Source: Burkholderiales bacterium
GTDB lineage: Bacteria > Pseudomonadota > Gammaproteobacteria > Burkholderiales > Casimicrobiaceae
Length of the DNA stretch: 35,638 nucleotides
Reading direction: 5' to 3'
Assembly: GCA_020845855.1 (NCBI GenBank)
Contig: JADLEZ010000333.1
Coordinates: 1-35,638, forward strand
Shown here: piece after piece, positions 29,095 to 35,638 of the stretch
Position numbering within the stretch: position 1 is the stretch's first letter
How the letters are laid out: each line of letters begins with the position of its first letter
Translations under genes and position numbers: made by a program
The notes under the pieces: model-generated
The model's input: only the letters and a program-made list of their open reading frames with translations
The model's database searches: none
What the model was told of the DNA's origin: nothing

Positions 29095-31106
29095 CGATCT
29101 CGGACGCCGACTTCGCTGCCTGGCTTGCCGCGGAGTCGCGGCCACGGGTGATGCTCGTCGAGTTGGACTGGCTCTTGAACGCCGATCCAATTGGCTTTGA
29201 CGTGAACGTGGCCAACGCGTCGCGGGGCGCAACCGCCACTGCCACCAGCGAGGACCCGTCTGGATCGTATCCGCCGAGCGCCGCGATCGACGGCGAGCGC
29301 ACGGGTGCGGGCGCCTATTGGGCCGCGGATCCTACGCAGCCACTCCCCCAGGCGCTCACCGTCACGTTCAATGGCCTCTACCTCGTCGACCGGGTCGCTC
29401 TCTACTCGCGACAGGATGGCGCGCCGGTGACGCCGGTCGAGAATGCCACGCCGTGCTTCCTGCACCAGATCAAGATCGCCGACGTGCAGGTGTGGGCGGG
29501 CGCCGAATGGATCACGGTGGCCAGCCTGGATGGCAACTTCCAGGCCAAGCGCACCCTGACGTTCGCGCCGCGGTACACGACGGCGATTCGCGTCGTGGTG
29601 AATGCCAGCGCCGACGGAAAGGCGACGATCGTCGAAGTCGAGGCCTTGACGCCGTCGGCGGTAACCGGCACCGAGTACCTGGCCACGCACCCGTTCATCG
29701 CCAAGCCGACCGACTCCCGGCCGAACCAGATCTACCGCTCGATCGTGAAACGGCTGCCGGGCTTCGTGCAGCGGATGAACGACCTGCTGATCGGACGCAC
29801 TACCGCGAACCTTGGCGCGATCGAAGTCGTCAGCTCACAGCTGACGGATGCCTGGCTCTTCGAGCGCTCGTGGATCGGTCGCGGCGTGCGCTTGTACGTG
29901 GGCGACCTGACCTGGTCGCGCGACGACTACCGAGCGGTGTGGCATGGCGTCATTGGCGACCTGCGGGTCCAGGACGACACCACGCTCGTGGTCGAGGCGC
30001 GCGACATGCAGCATCTGCTGTCGCAGCCACTGCGCGTGTCCGAAGTGCCGGCGGGGCCACTGCTGATGCGGCCGATGCCGGTGGCCATCGGGAACGTCTT
30101 CAATGCGCCGGCAATCCTGCTCGACGAGGCCACGCACCTCTATGCGTTTCACGATGGCAGCACCGACGGCATCACCCAGGTGCGCGATCGCGGGGTTTCG
30201 GTCTCCTTCACCGACCTCGGCAACGGCACGTTCACCTTGCCCTCACAGCCGGTGGGCCGGGTTACCGTCGATGCCAAGGGGGCGGTCGGCGGCGATGGCC
30301 CGGTGCGCACGGCGGCCGACATCATCCGCTATCTCGTGGTCGCGCTGGGGTACCTCGACGACGATGATCTCGACGTGGACAGCTTCGCCACGCTGAACGC
30401 ACTGTGCCCGCAACTGCTGGCCCTTTACACCAACGCGGTCGGCAAGACCGTGCTCGATCTCGTCGACGAGGTGTGCGCGACCGTGGGCGCGTTTTCCGCG
30501 GTCACCCGCGACGGGCGGTTCTATGTGCAGCGCCTCGATTTCGACGGGACTCCGGTGATGACCATCACGGAGAGCGCAGACATCGCCGTCGGTGGCCTGC
30601 GCGTCGAGAAGATCCTGCCGCCGGTGCGCGACATCCGCATCGTCGCCGGCCGGAACTACTCGCCCAACACCTATACCACCGGCGGCAGTGGCAGCGGCGT
30701 GTCCGAGACCAACGTCAACACCTACCAGAACGCCCACCGCAGCATGGGGAAAGCGGTGAACGCGACCGCCACCGCCGCCACCGTGCCGCGCGCTCGGGTC
30801 TATCGAGTGTCGGGCGATGCCGCGAGTACGGTGAGCGCCATTGCCAAGGACGAAGGCGCGTACGTGTCGCTCTTCACCAATCAGGCCGACGCGCAGGCCG
30901 AAGCGGAGCGGCGGATGCGCCTATGGGGCTTCACGCGCTACCTCTTCAGCGTGACGTGCAACATCAAGCCGTTGACGCTGCGACTCGGCGACACCGTGCG
31001 CCTCGTACATCGGCGCTATGGGCTGGCGGGCGGCCGTAACGGGGTCGTCGTGAGCCTCGACGCGCGCTTCGCGCAACGCAAGACCGTGCTCGGGGTGATG
31101 GTGTGA
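29091..31106 (+). CDS. Tail-tip protein with inserted discoidin (F5/8C)-like domain
   Basis: This 671-aa protein follows the tape measure, the usual place for tail-tip/hub components. Residues 38-187 look like an F5/8 type C domain: SYPPSAAIDGER, YWAADPTQPLPQALTVTF, a VDRVALYSR strand, QIKIADVQVWAGAEW and a RVVVNAS...EVEAL ending. That domain binds carbohydrate in many proteins. It interrupts the sequence after RPRVMLVELDW and before GTEYLATHPFIAKP, which together read as the normal start of tail-tip proteins in this phage group. The rest has a beta-rich hub-like pattern ending with TLRLGDTVRLVHRRYGL. The inserted domain could help recognise cell-surface glycans. Confidence 0.8.
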   Translation: MTISDADFAAWLAAESRPRVMLVELDWLLNADPIGFDVNVANASRGATATATSEDPSGSYPPSAAIDGERTGAGAYWAADPTQPLPQALTVTFNGLYLVDRVALYSRQDGAPVTPVENATPCFLHQIKIADVQVWAGAEWITVASLDGNFQAKRTLTFAPRYTTAIRVVVNASADGKATIVEVEALTPSAVTGTEYLATHPFIAKPTDSRPNQIYRSIVKRLPGFVQRMNDLLIGRTTANLGAIEVVSSQLTDAWLFERSWIGRGVRLYVGDLTWSRDDYRAVWHGVIGDLRVQDDTTLVVEARDMQHLLSQPLRVSEVPAGPLLMRPMPVAIGNVFNAPAILLDEATHLYAFHDGSTDGITQVRDRGVSVSFTDLGNGTFTLPSQPVGRVTVDAKGAVGGDGPVRTAADIIRYLVVALGYLDDDDLDVDSFATLNALCPQLLALYTNAVGKTVLDLVDEVCATVGAFSAVTRDGRFYVQRLDFDGTPVMTITESADIAVGGLRVEKILPPVRDIRIVAGRNYSPNTYTTGGSGSGVSETNVNTYQNAHRSMGKAVNATATAATVPRARVYRVSGDAASTVSAIAKDEGAYVSLFTNQADAQAEAERRMRLWGFTRYLFSVTCNIKPLTLRLGDTVRLVHRRYGLAGGRNGVVVSLDARFAQRKTVLGVMV

Positions 31107-31945
31107 GGATCATCTACGACAACGCGGCCGACACGGCATTCATCGAGGACCTTTCGGGCTGGGCGCCCCTGTTGCCCGCGCAAAACCTCGCCACCAAGGA
31201 GCGCGAGGTCGTCTGGCGAGGGAGCGCCAACCACACCGTGGCTACGCTTGGTGTGCATCTGGACGGCGCATCGGGGACCGGCGAAAAGACGCCGGTGCAG
31301 TGCGTGGTCTTCTACAACACCAATTTTGCCGATGGTGGCTGGCGGGTATGGGTCTACGAGGACGCCAGCAAGATGGTCGTGCTCTACGACAGCGGGAACG
31401 TTGACGCGCCGCGGCCGCTGCCGTTCGGCGATCTCGTCTGGGGTGTCGACCCGCTCGGCAAGGGCGTGTATACGGACTGGGGCTTTTCCAACATCGCGAT
31501 GTGGCTGCCGCAGATCTACTACAGCAGTTATGTCGAGATCGAGCTGAGCTTCAATCCACCCGATAACTACTTGCAGGCGTCGCGGCTCTTCGTCGGCAGC
31601 TATTGGGAAGTGACGCACGCGCCGAAGCGCGGAATGCAGCTGCAGTGGGTCGATACCAGCAAGCCACAACGCACCGAGGGCGGGACCGTCCACGTGGAGC
31701 TCGGCATTCAATACCGCCGCCTGGCCGTCGCCGGCGACTGGATGACCGAGGACGAGCGCCGGCAAATCGTCGACTTGATCCGCAAGCGGGGTTTGCACGG
31801 CGACGTCTTCGTGTCCGTGTTCGCCGATGAGGGTGGGATTTACGAGCGAGACCACGAAATGCAAGCGGTGCTCGCGTCGCTTGAGCCGATGACGCTGCCG
31901 CAGTACGGGTACGTCAACTTCGCATTCCTGTTCGAGGAAATCTAG
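31103..31945 (+). CDS. Tail-tip associated structural protein
   Basis: This 280-aa protein starts at GTG 31103, overlapping the tip gene by ATGA-type overlap. It is beta-rich and aromatic (ADGGWRVWVYEDASK near 75, WLPQIYYSSYVEIELSF near 133) with a C-terminal stretch containing DLIRKRGLHGDVFVSVFAD. The fold pattern suits a baseplate or fibre-attachment component. No precise family was recognised. The fibre gene begins directly after its stop. Confidence 0.75.
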   Translation: MRIIYDNAADTAFIEDLSGWAPLLPAQNLATKEREVVWRGSANHTVATLGVHLDGASGTGEKTPVQCVVFYNTNFADGGWRVWVYEDASKMVVLYDSGNVDAPRPLPFGDLVWGVDPLGKGVYTDWGFSNIAMWLPQIYYSSYVEIELSFNPPDNYLQASRLFVGSYWEVTHAPKRGMQLQWVDTSKPQRTEGGTVHVELGIQYRRLAVAGDWMTEDERRQIVDLIRKRGLHGDVFVSVFADEGGIYERDHEMQAVLASLEPMTLPQYGYVNFAFLFEEI

Positions 31946-32863
31946 ATGCCGTTACCTTCCACCGTCCACTTCGCGGCCGGACAGACCGACTACATCGCGC
32001 AATTGAACCAGCTGATTGCCGACTTCAACACCATCTATGCCGCATACCTCGCGACCCAGGCCGGCGAGCTGTACAAGGCCACGTCGACGACGAGTCGCAC
32101 GATCGGAACCGGCGGCCACACGCTGACGATCACCGAATCGACGCAGCGAGCATTTGGTGTGGGTTCGCCGATCCGCATCGCGGACTCCGCCGCGCCGAAT
32201 ACGAATTACATGGACGGGTCGGTGACCGCGTACACTCATCCGTCGATCACGATCAGCGTGACGAGCGTGGCGGGCAGCGGGACGAAGGCGGCATGGTCGT
32301 TGGCGATGTCGGCGATCGCCGGGACGGTGCCCGTCGCCTCCGGCGGTACCGGCGCCACCACCGCGGCCGGCGCCCGAACCAACCTGGGGCTGGGGTCGGC
32401 CGCGACCACCGCGGCCGGGGACTACGCGACCGCCGCCCAGGGGGTGAAAGCGGACGCCGCGCTACCGAAGGCCGGCGGCACGCTCACGGGTGACGTGAGC
32501 GCCGGTGACAAGAACCTCACGGCGGTCAAGGTGCTGGGCCGCAGCGCGGAGTACGACAACGGCAACAGCGGTGCGTCGAAAACGATCGATTTCGCGAACG
32601 GCGCGCAGCAGAAAGTGACGCTGACCGCGAACACCACGCTGACCATTTCGACGCCGCCGCAAGTGGGGTATTACCAGCTCCGCCTGATTCAAGATGCAAC
32701 GGGCTCGCGGACTGTCACCTGGTCGGGACTTTCGTCGTCGCGCTGGTTGGGGGCAACAAGCGCGCCCGCGATCAACAGCGTGGCGAACAAAGAAACACTA
32801 ATGTCCATCTATTACGACGGGACGAACCTCACGCAGTCCCAGTCGAAGATCGGGGCCGCCTAG
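31946..32863 (+). CDS. Tail fibre protein
   Basis: This 305-aa protein has typical fibre features. An N-terminal attachment region precedes a Gly/Thr/Ala-rich shaft with VPVASGGTGATTAAGARTNL (about 131-150) and AALPKAGGTLTGDVSAG. A beta-rich C-terminal tip follows, with LTANTTLTISTPPQVGYYQL and WSGLSSSRWLG. The GGTGATT and GGTLTG motifs are widespread in phage fibres. The tip should bind the host receptor. The gene directly abuts its neighbours. Confidence 0.88.
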   Translation: MPLPSTVHFAAGQTDYIAQLNQLIADFNTIYAAYLATQAGELYKATSTTSRTIGTGGHTLTITESTQRAFGVGSPIRIADSAAPNTNYMDGSVTAYTHPSITISVTSVAGSGTKAAWSLAMSAIAGTVPVASGGTGATTAAGARTNLGLGSAATTAAGDYATAAQGVKADAALPKAGGTLTGDVSAGDKNLTAVKVLGRSAEYDNGNSGASKTIDFANGAQQKVTLTANTTLTISTPPQVGYYQLRLIQDATGSRTVTWSGLSSSRWLGATSAPAINSVANKETLMSIYYDGTNLTQSQSKIGAA

Positions 32864-32864
32864 C

Positions 32865-33554
32865 ATGGCAGTCACGCGCGTCGCGGCGAAGTGCAAGCTG
32901 GTCACCGTGGCCGCGTCGTCGATCACGCTCGACGGCTACACCTCTGGCGTGGCGGCCGGTGACGTGATGATTGCGATGGTGGCCTCGCTCAAGGCGAAGT
33001 CTGGCAGTGACCCGTCGGGGTGGACGCTCGAGGGTGGCGCTAGTCCCGCAGGCGCCTACCTGAACGCGTATTCCCGCGTTGCGGACGGGACGAGCTCGGA
33101 CAATTGCACTGTCAATTTCGCGTCCAGCGGCACCGTGTGCGGGGTGCTCGCGGTGTTTACCGCGGATGCCGGGTTCGGAGTCCCGGCGATCAAGACCTAT
33201 TCGTATGTAAATGGAGAATATTCGACCACCACATCGCTCGCGCTCTGGGCGACGCCGGGTGTCGCATTCGCGGATACGTACCCTGTAGGCGTGGGTTGCG
33301 ATGTGTACTCAGCGAGTCAGAACATCACCATCGGTCTGTCAGGCACGAATTGGGCAGTGGACCAGGCGTGGTCAGGAAGCGCCGTCGGGCATGGCGTTAT
33401 CGGTCACCACTCGTCACCGTCGTATATCGATGTGCCGTCAGTGACGTTCAGTTCGGGCGTCACGGGTGGCAAATTCATTTTCTTTGCCGGATTGAAGGAA
33501 GCTGTGCCTTCCAATCTTGCTGGCGGTGGCCTGTTCTGGGCTGGTGGAGCATGA
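32865..33554 (+). CDS. Tail-tip/fibre accessory protein, tandem paralogue 1
   Basis: This 229-aa beta-rich protein shares a clear pattern with the next gene: GYTSGVAAGDVMIAMVAS near the start, SSDNCTVNF, FTADAGFG, SGTNWAVDQAW, VGHGVIG, PSVTFSSGV, and a C-terminal VPSNLAGGGLFW. This marks an ancestral duplication. Its position after the fibre suggests a receptor-binding or fibre-associated role. One base separates it from the fibre stop, and its own stop overlaps paralogue 2 by ATGA. Confidence 0.8.
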   Translation: MAVTRVAAKCKLVTVAASSITLDGYTSGVAAGDVMIAMVASLKAKSGSDPSGWTLEGGASPAGAYLNAYSRVADGTSSDNCTVNFASSGTVCGVLAVFTADAGFGVPAIKTYSYVNGEYSTTTSLALWATPGVAFADTYPVGVGCDVYSASQNITIGLSGTNWAVDQAWSGSAVGHGVIGHHSSPSYIDVPSVTFSSGVTGGKFIFFAGLKEAVPSNLAGGGLFWAGGA

Positions 33555-34234
33555 GCATCTCCATCGTCCCCGCCAAGTGTCAGCACAAGCAGGGTACGAA
33601 TGCCAATTCGGCCGTCATGAATGGCTACGACAACGGCGTGGTCGCCGGCGATCTCATGGTGTGCGTGTTCGCGTCCTACCGTATGCCCACTGGGTTCTCG
33701 TCTGGGTGGACGGAATTCGTCACCGTCGGGTCGACCGGGCAATATCTGCGTGCGCTGTGGCGCATCGCCGCCGGCAACAGCAACGATAACTGTACGGCGA
33801 GCTTCCTCCTCGGCGGACAGGTCGACTGCGTCATGGCCGTGCTTCACAGCGATGCCGGCTTTACAGGAACGCCAGTGAAAAGTCATTCCGAGAACGTCAC
33901 AGGAGCGAGCAGCAGCACGAGTTACGCGCTTGCTACGGCGCTTTCGAGCGTAGTTGCCGGCGAGCTGCCGGCCTTTATCGGTGGCCACAGCGCCAGCTCG
34001 AACAATAACTTGACCCTCGGCGTATCCGGAACGAATTGGGCCAAGCAAGTCGACTGGGTCGGGAACATCTCCGGGCACGCAATGATCGCCACCAGCAGCG
34101 ACACCGGATCGATCCCTGCGCCCTCCGTAACGTTCAGCGCAGCGGTGTCATCGATCAAGTATGCGGTCGGATTGGTATTGCAGGAGGTGCCGTCATCGGG
34201 ATTGGCCGGGGGCGGCTTGTTCTGGGGACAGTAA
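33551..34234 (+). CDS. Tail-tip/fibre accessory protein, tandem paralogue 2
   Basis: This 227-aa protein is a diverged paralogue of the preceding product: GYDNGVVAGDLMVCVFAS, SNDNCTASF, HSDAGFTG, SGTNWAKQVDW, SGHAMIA, PSVTFSAAV and VPSSGLAGGGLFWGQ. The halves differ enough to suggest separate specificities rather than a recent copy. It likely accompanies the fibre at the tail tip. TAATG joins it to the next gene. Confidence 0.8.
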   Translation: MSISIVPAKCQHKQGTNANSAVMNGYDNGVVAGDLMVCVFASYRMPTGFSSGWTEFVTVGSTGQYLRALWRIAAGNSNDNCTASFLLGGQVDCVMAVLHSDAGFTGTPVKSHSENVTGASSSTSYALATALSSVVAGELPAFIGGHSASSNNNLTLGVSGTNWAKQVDWVGNISGHAMIATSSDTGSIPAPSVTFSAAVSSIKYAVGLVLQEVPSSGLAGGGLFWGQ

Positions 34235-34536
34235 TGGCACAGCTACTCGAACTCGTGCAAGCGAGGGACAACGTCTATCTGCAACAGCGCATGATTGCCG
34301 CGGTCGCCGTGCAAGCTGAGGTCGTGCGTACCGAGGCCGGCGGCACGCCGAATCACGCCAAGCGGTTGCTCTGGGCGGCGCAAACGTTCTCGGATCCACC
34401 TGCGATGGCCGATCGCATGATCTGGGCGGTCCTCGCCCAGAACCGGACGGCGACGTTACGGCAGATTCTGGACGCCACAGACGCCGAAGTCGTGGCCGCC
34501 GTCGCCGCGGCGGTCGATGTGTTCACAACCCCGTAG
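34234..34536 (+). CDS. Small helical protein of the tail-end module
   Basis: This 100-aa Ala-rich helical protein starts in a TAATG overlap. Features include QQRMIAAVAVQAEVVRTEAG (about 17-36) and NHAKRLLWAAQTFSDPP. It has no hydrophobic anchor. Small helical genes at the end of tail modules can be fibre chaperones or structural adaptors; the role here is unknown. Confidence 0.7.
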   Translation: MAQLLELVQARDNVYLQQRMIAAVAVQAEVVRTEAGGTPNHAKRLLWAAQTFSDPPAMADRMIWAVLAQNRTATLRQILDATDAEVVAAVAAAVDVFTTP

Positions 34537-34552
34537 GCTTCGATGGCACAAC

Positions 34553-34690
34553 ATGGGATGCCCCACCACCTGGAGGGTGGTTACCGTCGACGCGACCGCG
34601 CGGGCGAAGGCAATCGCAACCGCGAGCAGGGACGCCGGCGCCGTCACGGACGGCATGATTCGTGCGGTCGCGTGGGCGTTGGCGAAGTAG
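34553..34690 (+). CDS. Possible 45-aa protein
   Basis: A short frame from ATG 34553 to TAG 34690 encodes a 45-aa helical product (MGCPTTWRVVTVDATARAKA near the start). It fills the space between neighbouring genes exactly and ends one base before the next ATG, which supports it. No good ribosome site is visible and length alone is weak evidence. An overlapping frame from 34543 gives an Arg-rich product that looks like a shadow. Confidence 0.4.
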   Translation: MGCPTTWRVVTVDATARAKAIATASRDAGAVTDGMIRAVAWALAK

Positions 34691-34691
34691 C

Positions 34692-35288
34692 ATGATCCCC
34701 CGCGTAACAATCACCGCTCGCCGCGACGACGCGCAGACGTTCGCATCGATCGCTTCGTTGATCCAGCTCGGCCGCCTCGAGGAGGCGTGGCAGTGGTTCG
34801 AGCGCGAGGCGAGCGGCGCGCTCGCACGCTTCGGTGGCGCGGTGAATTACGCGCTGACTGCCGCCGATCGAGCGCCGACGTGTCCGGCTGACACCCAGTA
34901 TCTGATGCACGTGTGGGGCGATGCCCGGCGCGTCGAGCTGCCCACGTTCGGCGGCTCGCCGATCGTCGTGACTCTCCCCGTGCCCGCCGGTATACCCACT
35001 TCGCAGTATCTGGGGACAATGCGATTGTTTGAGTTTCGTGACGACCCCGGCATGAAGCAGTTGACGGTCAGTAAGCACGCGTGCGACTGGCGCAACGAAC
35101 TCGACCCGAGCGGCGAGAAAGGTCCGATGATCAACGTCGGTGGAAAGTCGGCAACGGTCGGTTTCGGAGTGTCGAGCGGCGGGGTTGAGGATGCTGTCCT
35201 CAGCGCTGGCGAAACGTACTACGTCAATATGCGCAGCCTGGTGGCTGGGAACTGGCCCGCGGCGTACGAAATTCAGTGGCCGCGGTAG
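34692..35288 (+). CDS. Tail-end module protein, unknown
   Basis: This 198-aa protein has a helical N-terminal third with LGRLEEAWQWFEREASGALA (about 28-47), followed by a beta-rich region with VELPTFGGSPIVVTLPVPAG and FEFRDDPGMKQLTV, and ends GNWPAAYEIQWPR. A beta-rich C-terminus after the fibre genes suggests a structural or receptor-related part. The family was not recognised. TAGTG overlaps the next small gene. Confidence 0.72.
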   Translation: MIPRVTITARRDDAQTFASIASLIQLGRLEEAWQWFEREASGALARFGGAVNYALTAADRAPTCPADTQYLMHVWGDARRVELPTFGGSPIVVTLPVPAGIPTSQYLGTMRLFEFRDDPGMKQLTVSKHACDWRNELDPSGEKGPMINVGGKSATVGFGVSSGGVEDAVLSAGETYYVNMRSLVAGNWPAAYEIQWPR

Positions 35289-35425
35289 TGAAACAGGCGC
35301 GCAATGAGGTTAGGCGCTTGCGAATGACGGTGCGGCGGCTGTTGACACTCGTGGCCGCGTTGCGGGTGGCGCTCGATGACGAGCGCGCCACAATCGCGCA
35401 CGTGCATGTGGTCGGGCGCAGATGA
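35288..35425 (+). CDS. Small basic coiled-coil protein at the right end
   Basis: A 45-aa product opens at GTG 35288 in a TAGTG overlap with the preceding stop and closes at TGA 35425. It is basic and heptad-like (KQARNEVRRLRMTVRRLLTL, residues 2-21). The stop-start overlap argues for translation. It is the last gene before the right terminus. Its role is unknown. Confidence 0.5.
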   Translation: MKQARNEVRRLRMTVRRLLTLVAALRVALDDERATIAHVHVVGRR

Positions 35426-35511
35426 AATATGTATCGCGCGACATACAACCAAGGGGAAACCCTTGTGTCAAAGCGCGCGCAAAGTAGTGTCAAAGCGTTC
35501 GCAAAATTACA
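35426..35511 (-). other. Prophage right end with transposase-binding sites
   Basis: Two inverted matches to the left-end sites are present: GTGTCAAAGCGTTCGC at 35487-35502 (R1) and TGTCAAAGCGCGCGCAAA at 35466-35483 (R2). A weaker candidate with CGCGCG and ACATA lies at 35430-35445. The terminus is ACA at 35509-35511. Closely packed sites at the right end match the R1-R2-R3 organisation of Mu. No gene lies here. Confidence 0.8.
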
Positions 35512-35516
35512 GCTGC
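35512..35516. repeat. Right copy of 5-bp target-site duplication (GCTGC)
   Basis: GCTGC follows the ACA terminus and equals 123-127. The pair is the insertion footprint. Confidence 0.93.
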
Positions 35517-35520
35517 GCGT

Positions 35521-35638
35521 TCACTGCGGCGCACACATCACCACCGGCGGGTCGCCGTAGCCTTCGGCGATGTAGCCCTTGGCCACCATCGCCGCCTGCA
35601 CATCGGCGCGCGTCGTATAGCGGTGATTGGAGTCGCGC
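35521..35638 (-). CDS. Host gene, C-terminal 38 codons (partial)
   Basis: On the minus strand an open frame enters from the window edge and ends at TGA (35523-35521). It encodes a tail with RDSNHRYTTRADVQAAMVAK, a GYIAEGYG stretch and MCAPQ at the C-terminus. This matches the ending I associate with secreted repeat or Ig-like proteins of betaproteobacteria carrying a DUF5648-like C-terminal domain (N-H-R-Y-T-T through V-M-C-A-P). The prophage lies four bases beyond the stop once the target duplication is counted, so the gene itself is intact at this end. Confidence 0.6.
   Translation of the reverse strand, partial: RDSNHRYTTRADVQAAMVAKGYIAEGYGDPPVVMCAPQ

Larger units (their letters stand above)
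128..35511. mobile_element. Complete Mu-like transposable prophage with siphovirus-type tail
   Basis: Both termini are visible. The left end reads inward TGTGGGTTAGCGAACGC and the reverse complement of the right end reads TGTAATTTTGCGAACGC, so they are TGT/ACA-type inverted ends as in Mu. A 5-bp direct repeat GCTGC flanks the element exactly, as expected from MuA-type transposition. Gene order follows Mu: repressor, Ner, A, B, gp16, Mor, lysis, terminase, portal, MuF, G, protease/scaffold, capsid, tail. The tail module has a tape measure and a -1 frameshift chaperone but no sheath, so the virion should be siphovirus-like, as in the B3/D3112 type of transposable phages. No gene is visibly broken, so the prophage looks potentially active. 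Confidence 0.96.

Noticed and set aside
31946-34234. Possible diversity-generating retroelement at the fibre genes
   Set aside because: No reverse transcriptase, template repeat or Avd-like gene is seen, and the paralogues differ throughout rather than at adenine-derived sites only.
34543-34695. 50-codon frame overlapping the possible 45-aa gene
   Set aside because: Product is Arg/Gly/His-rich low-complexity sequence typical of an out-of-frame reading.
1-35638. CRISPR arrays, tRNA genes, rRNA, mom-type DNA modification gene, tail-fibre invertase
   Set aside because: I found no regularly spaced repeats, cloverleaf candidates or matching coding signatures on either strand by reading.

Overview
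This window holds one complete, apparently intact Mu-like transposable (mutator-type) prophage of about 35.4 kb (128-35511), with short stretches of host chromosome on each side. Both ends were located directly. The left end begins TGT at 128 and the right end finishes ACA at 35511. The terminal sequences are imperfect inverted repeats sharing GCGAACGCTTTGA, and the element is bracketed by a perfect 5-bp target duplication, GCTGC (123-127 and 35512-35516). High G+C, frequent GTG starts and the phage gene families suggest a GC-rich proteobacterial host, most likely a betaproteobacterium (Burkholderiales/Rhodocyclales type); this is inferred, because only about 40 codons of one host gene are visible. 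The phage inserted a few bases downstream of that host gene's stop codon, between the gene and a hairpin that probably acted as its terminator.

Layout. (1) 128-1802: left end with transposase-binding repeats, a leftward zinc-ribbon/membrane cargo gene, a leftward HTH-S24 repressor, and an AT-rich control region with two striking dyads. One dyad brackets the -35 box of the rightward early promoter and the other overlaps the repressor start. (2) 1811-5540: Ner-like regulator, a small regulator, MuA-type DDE transposase and MuB-type ATPase. (3) 5544-11056: a tightly coupled early/middle cassette of mostly unrecognised small DNA-binding and Cys-containing proteins, a phage-encoded HU, a DUF1508 protein, a Mu gp16-like protein and a Mor-type activator. 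(4) 11117-13634: lysis and accessory block with a small Cys-rich protein, holin, SLT transglycosylase, nested Rz/Rz1 spanins, another lipoprotein, an Acb2-like putative anti-CBASS protein and a TraR-like zinc ribbon. (5) 13634-22548: packaging and head module with small and large terminase, DUF935 portal, MuF head protein carrying a C-terminal PBECR-like nuclease domain, gpG-like protein, protease/scaffold I-Z, decoration protein and major capsid. (6) 22561-35425: head-tail joining and a long non-contractile (siphovirus-type) tail with tube, frameshifted tail chaperone, 1237-aa tape measure, tail-tip protein carrying a discoidin-like domain, fibre and tandem paralogous tip proteins. No tail sheath, invertase or mom gene was seen.

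How it works together. The repressor holds lysogeny at the 1.6-1.8 kb control region. On induction the Ner-like protein, transposase and ATPase drive replicative transposition from the terminal sites. The Mor-type protein probably activates late lysis and morphogenesis transcription. The points most worth a second look are the Acb2-like gene, the MuF-linked nuclease domain, the A AAA AAC frameshift site in the tail chaperone, the dyad operators around the early promoter, the gene-free gap at the exact centre of the prophage (where Mu carries its strong gyrase site), and a tandemly repeated hairpin inside a head-module gene.
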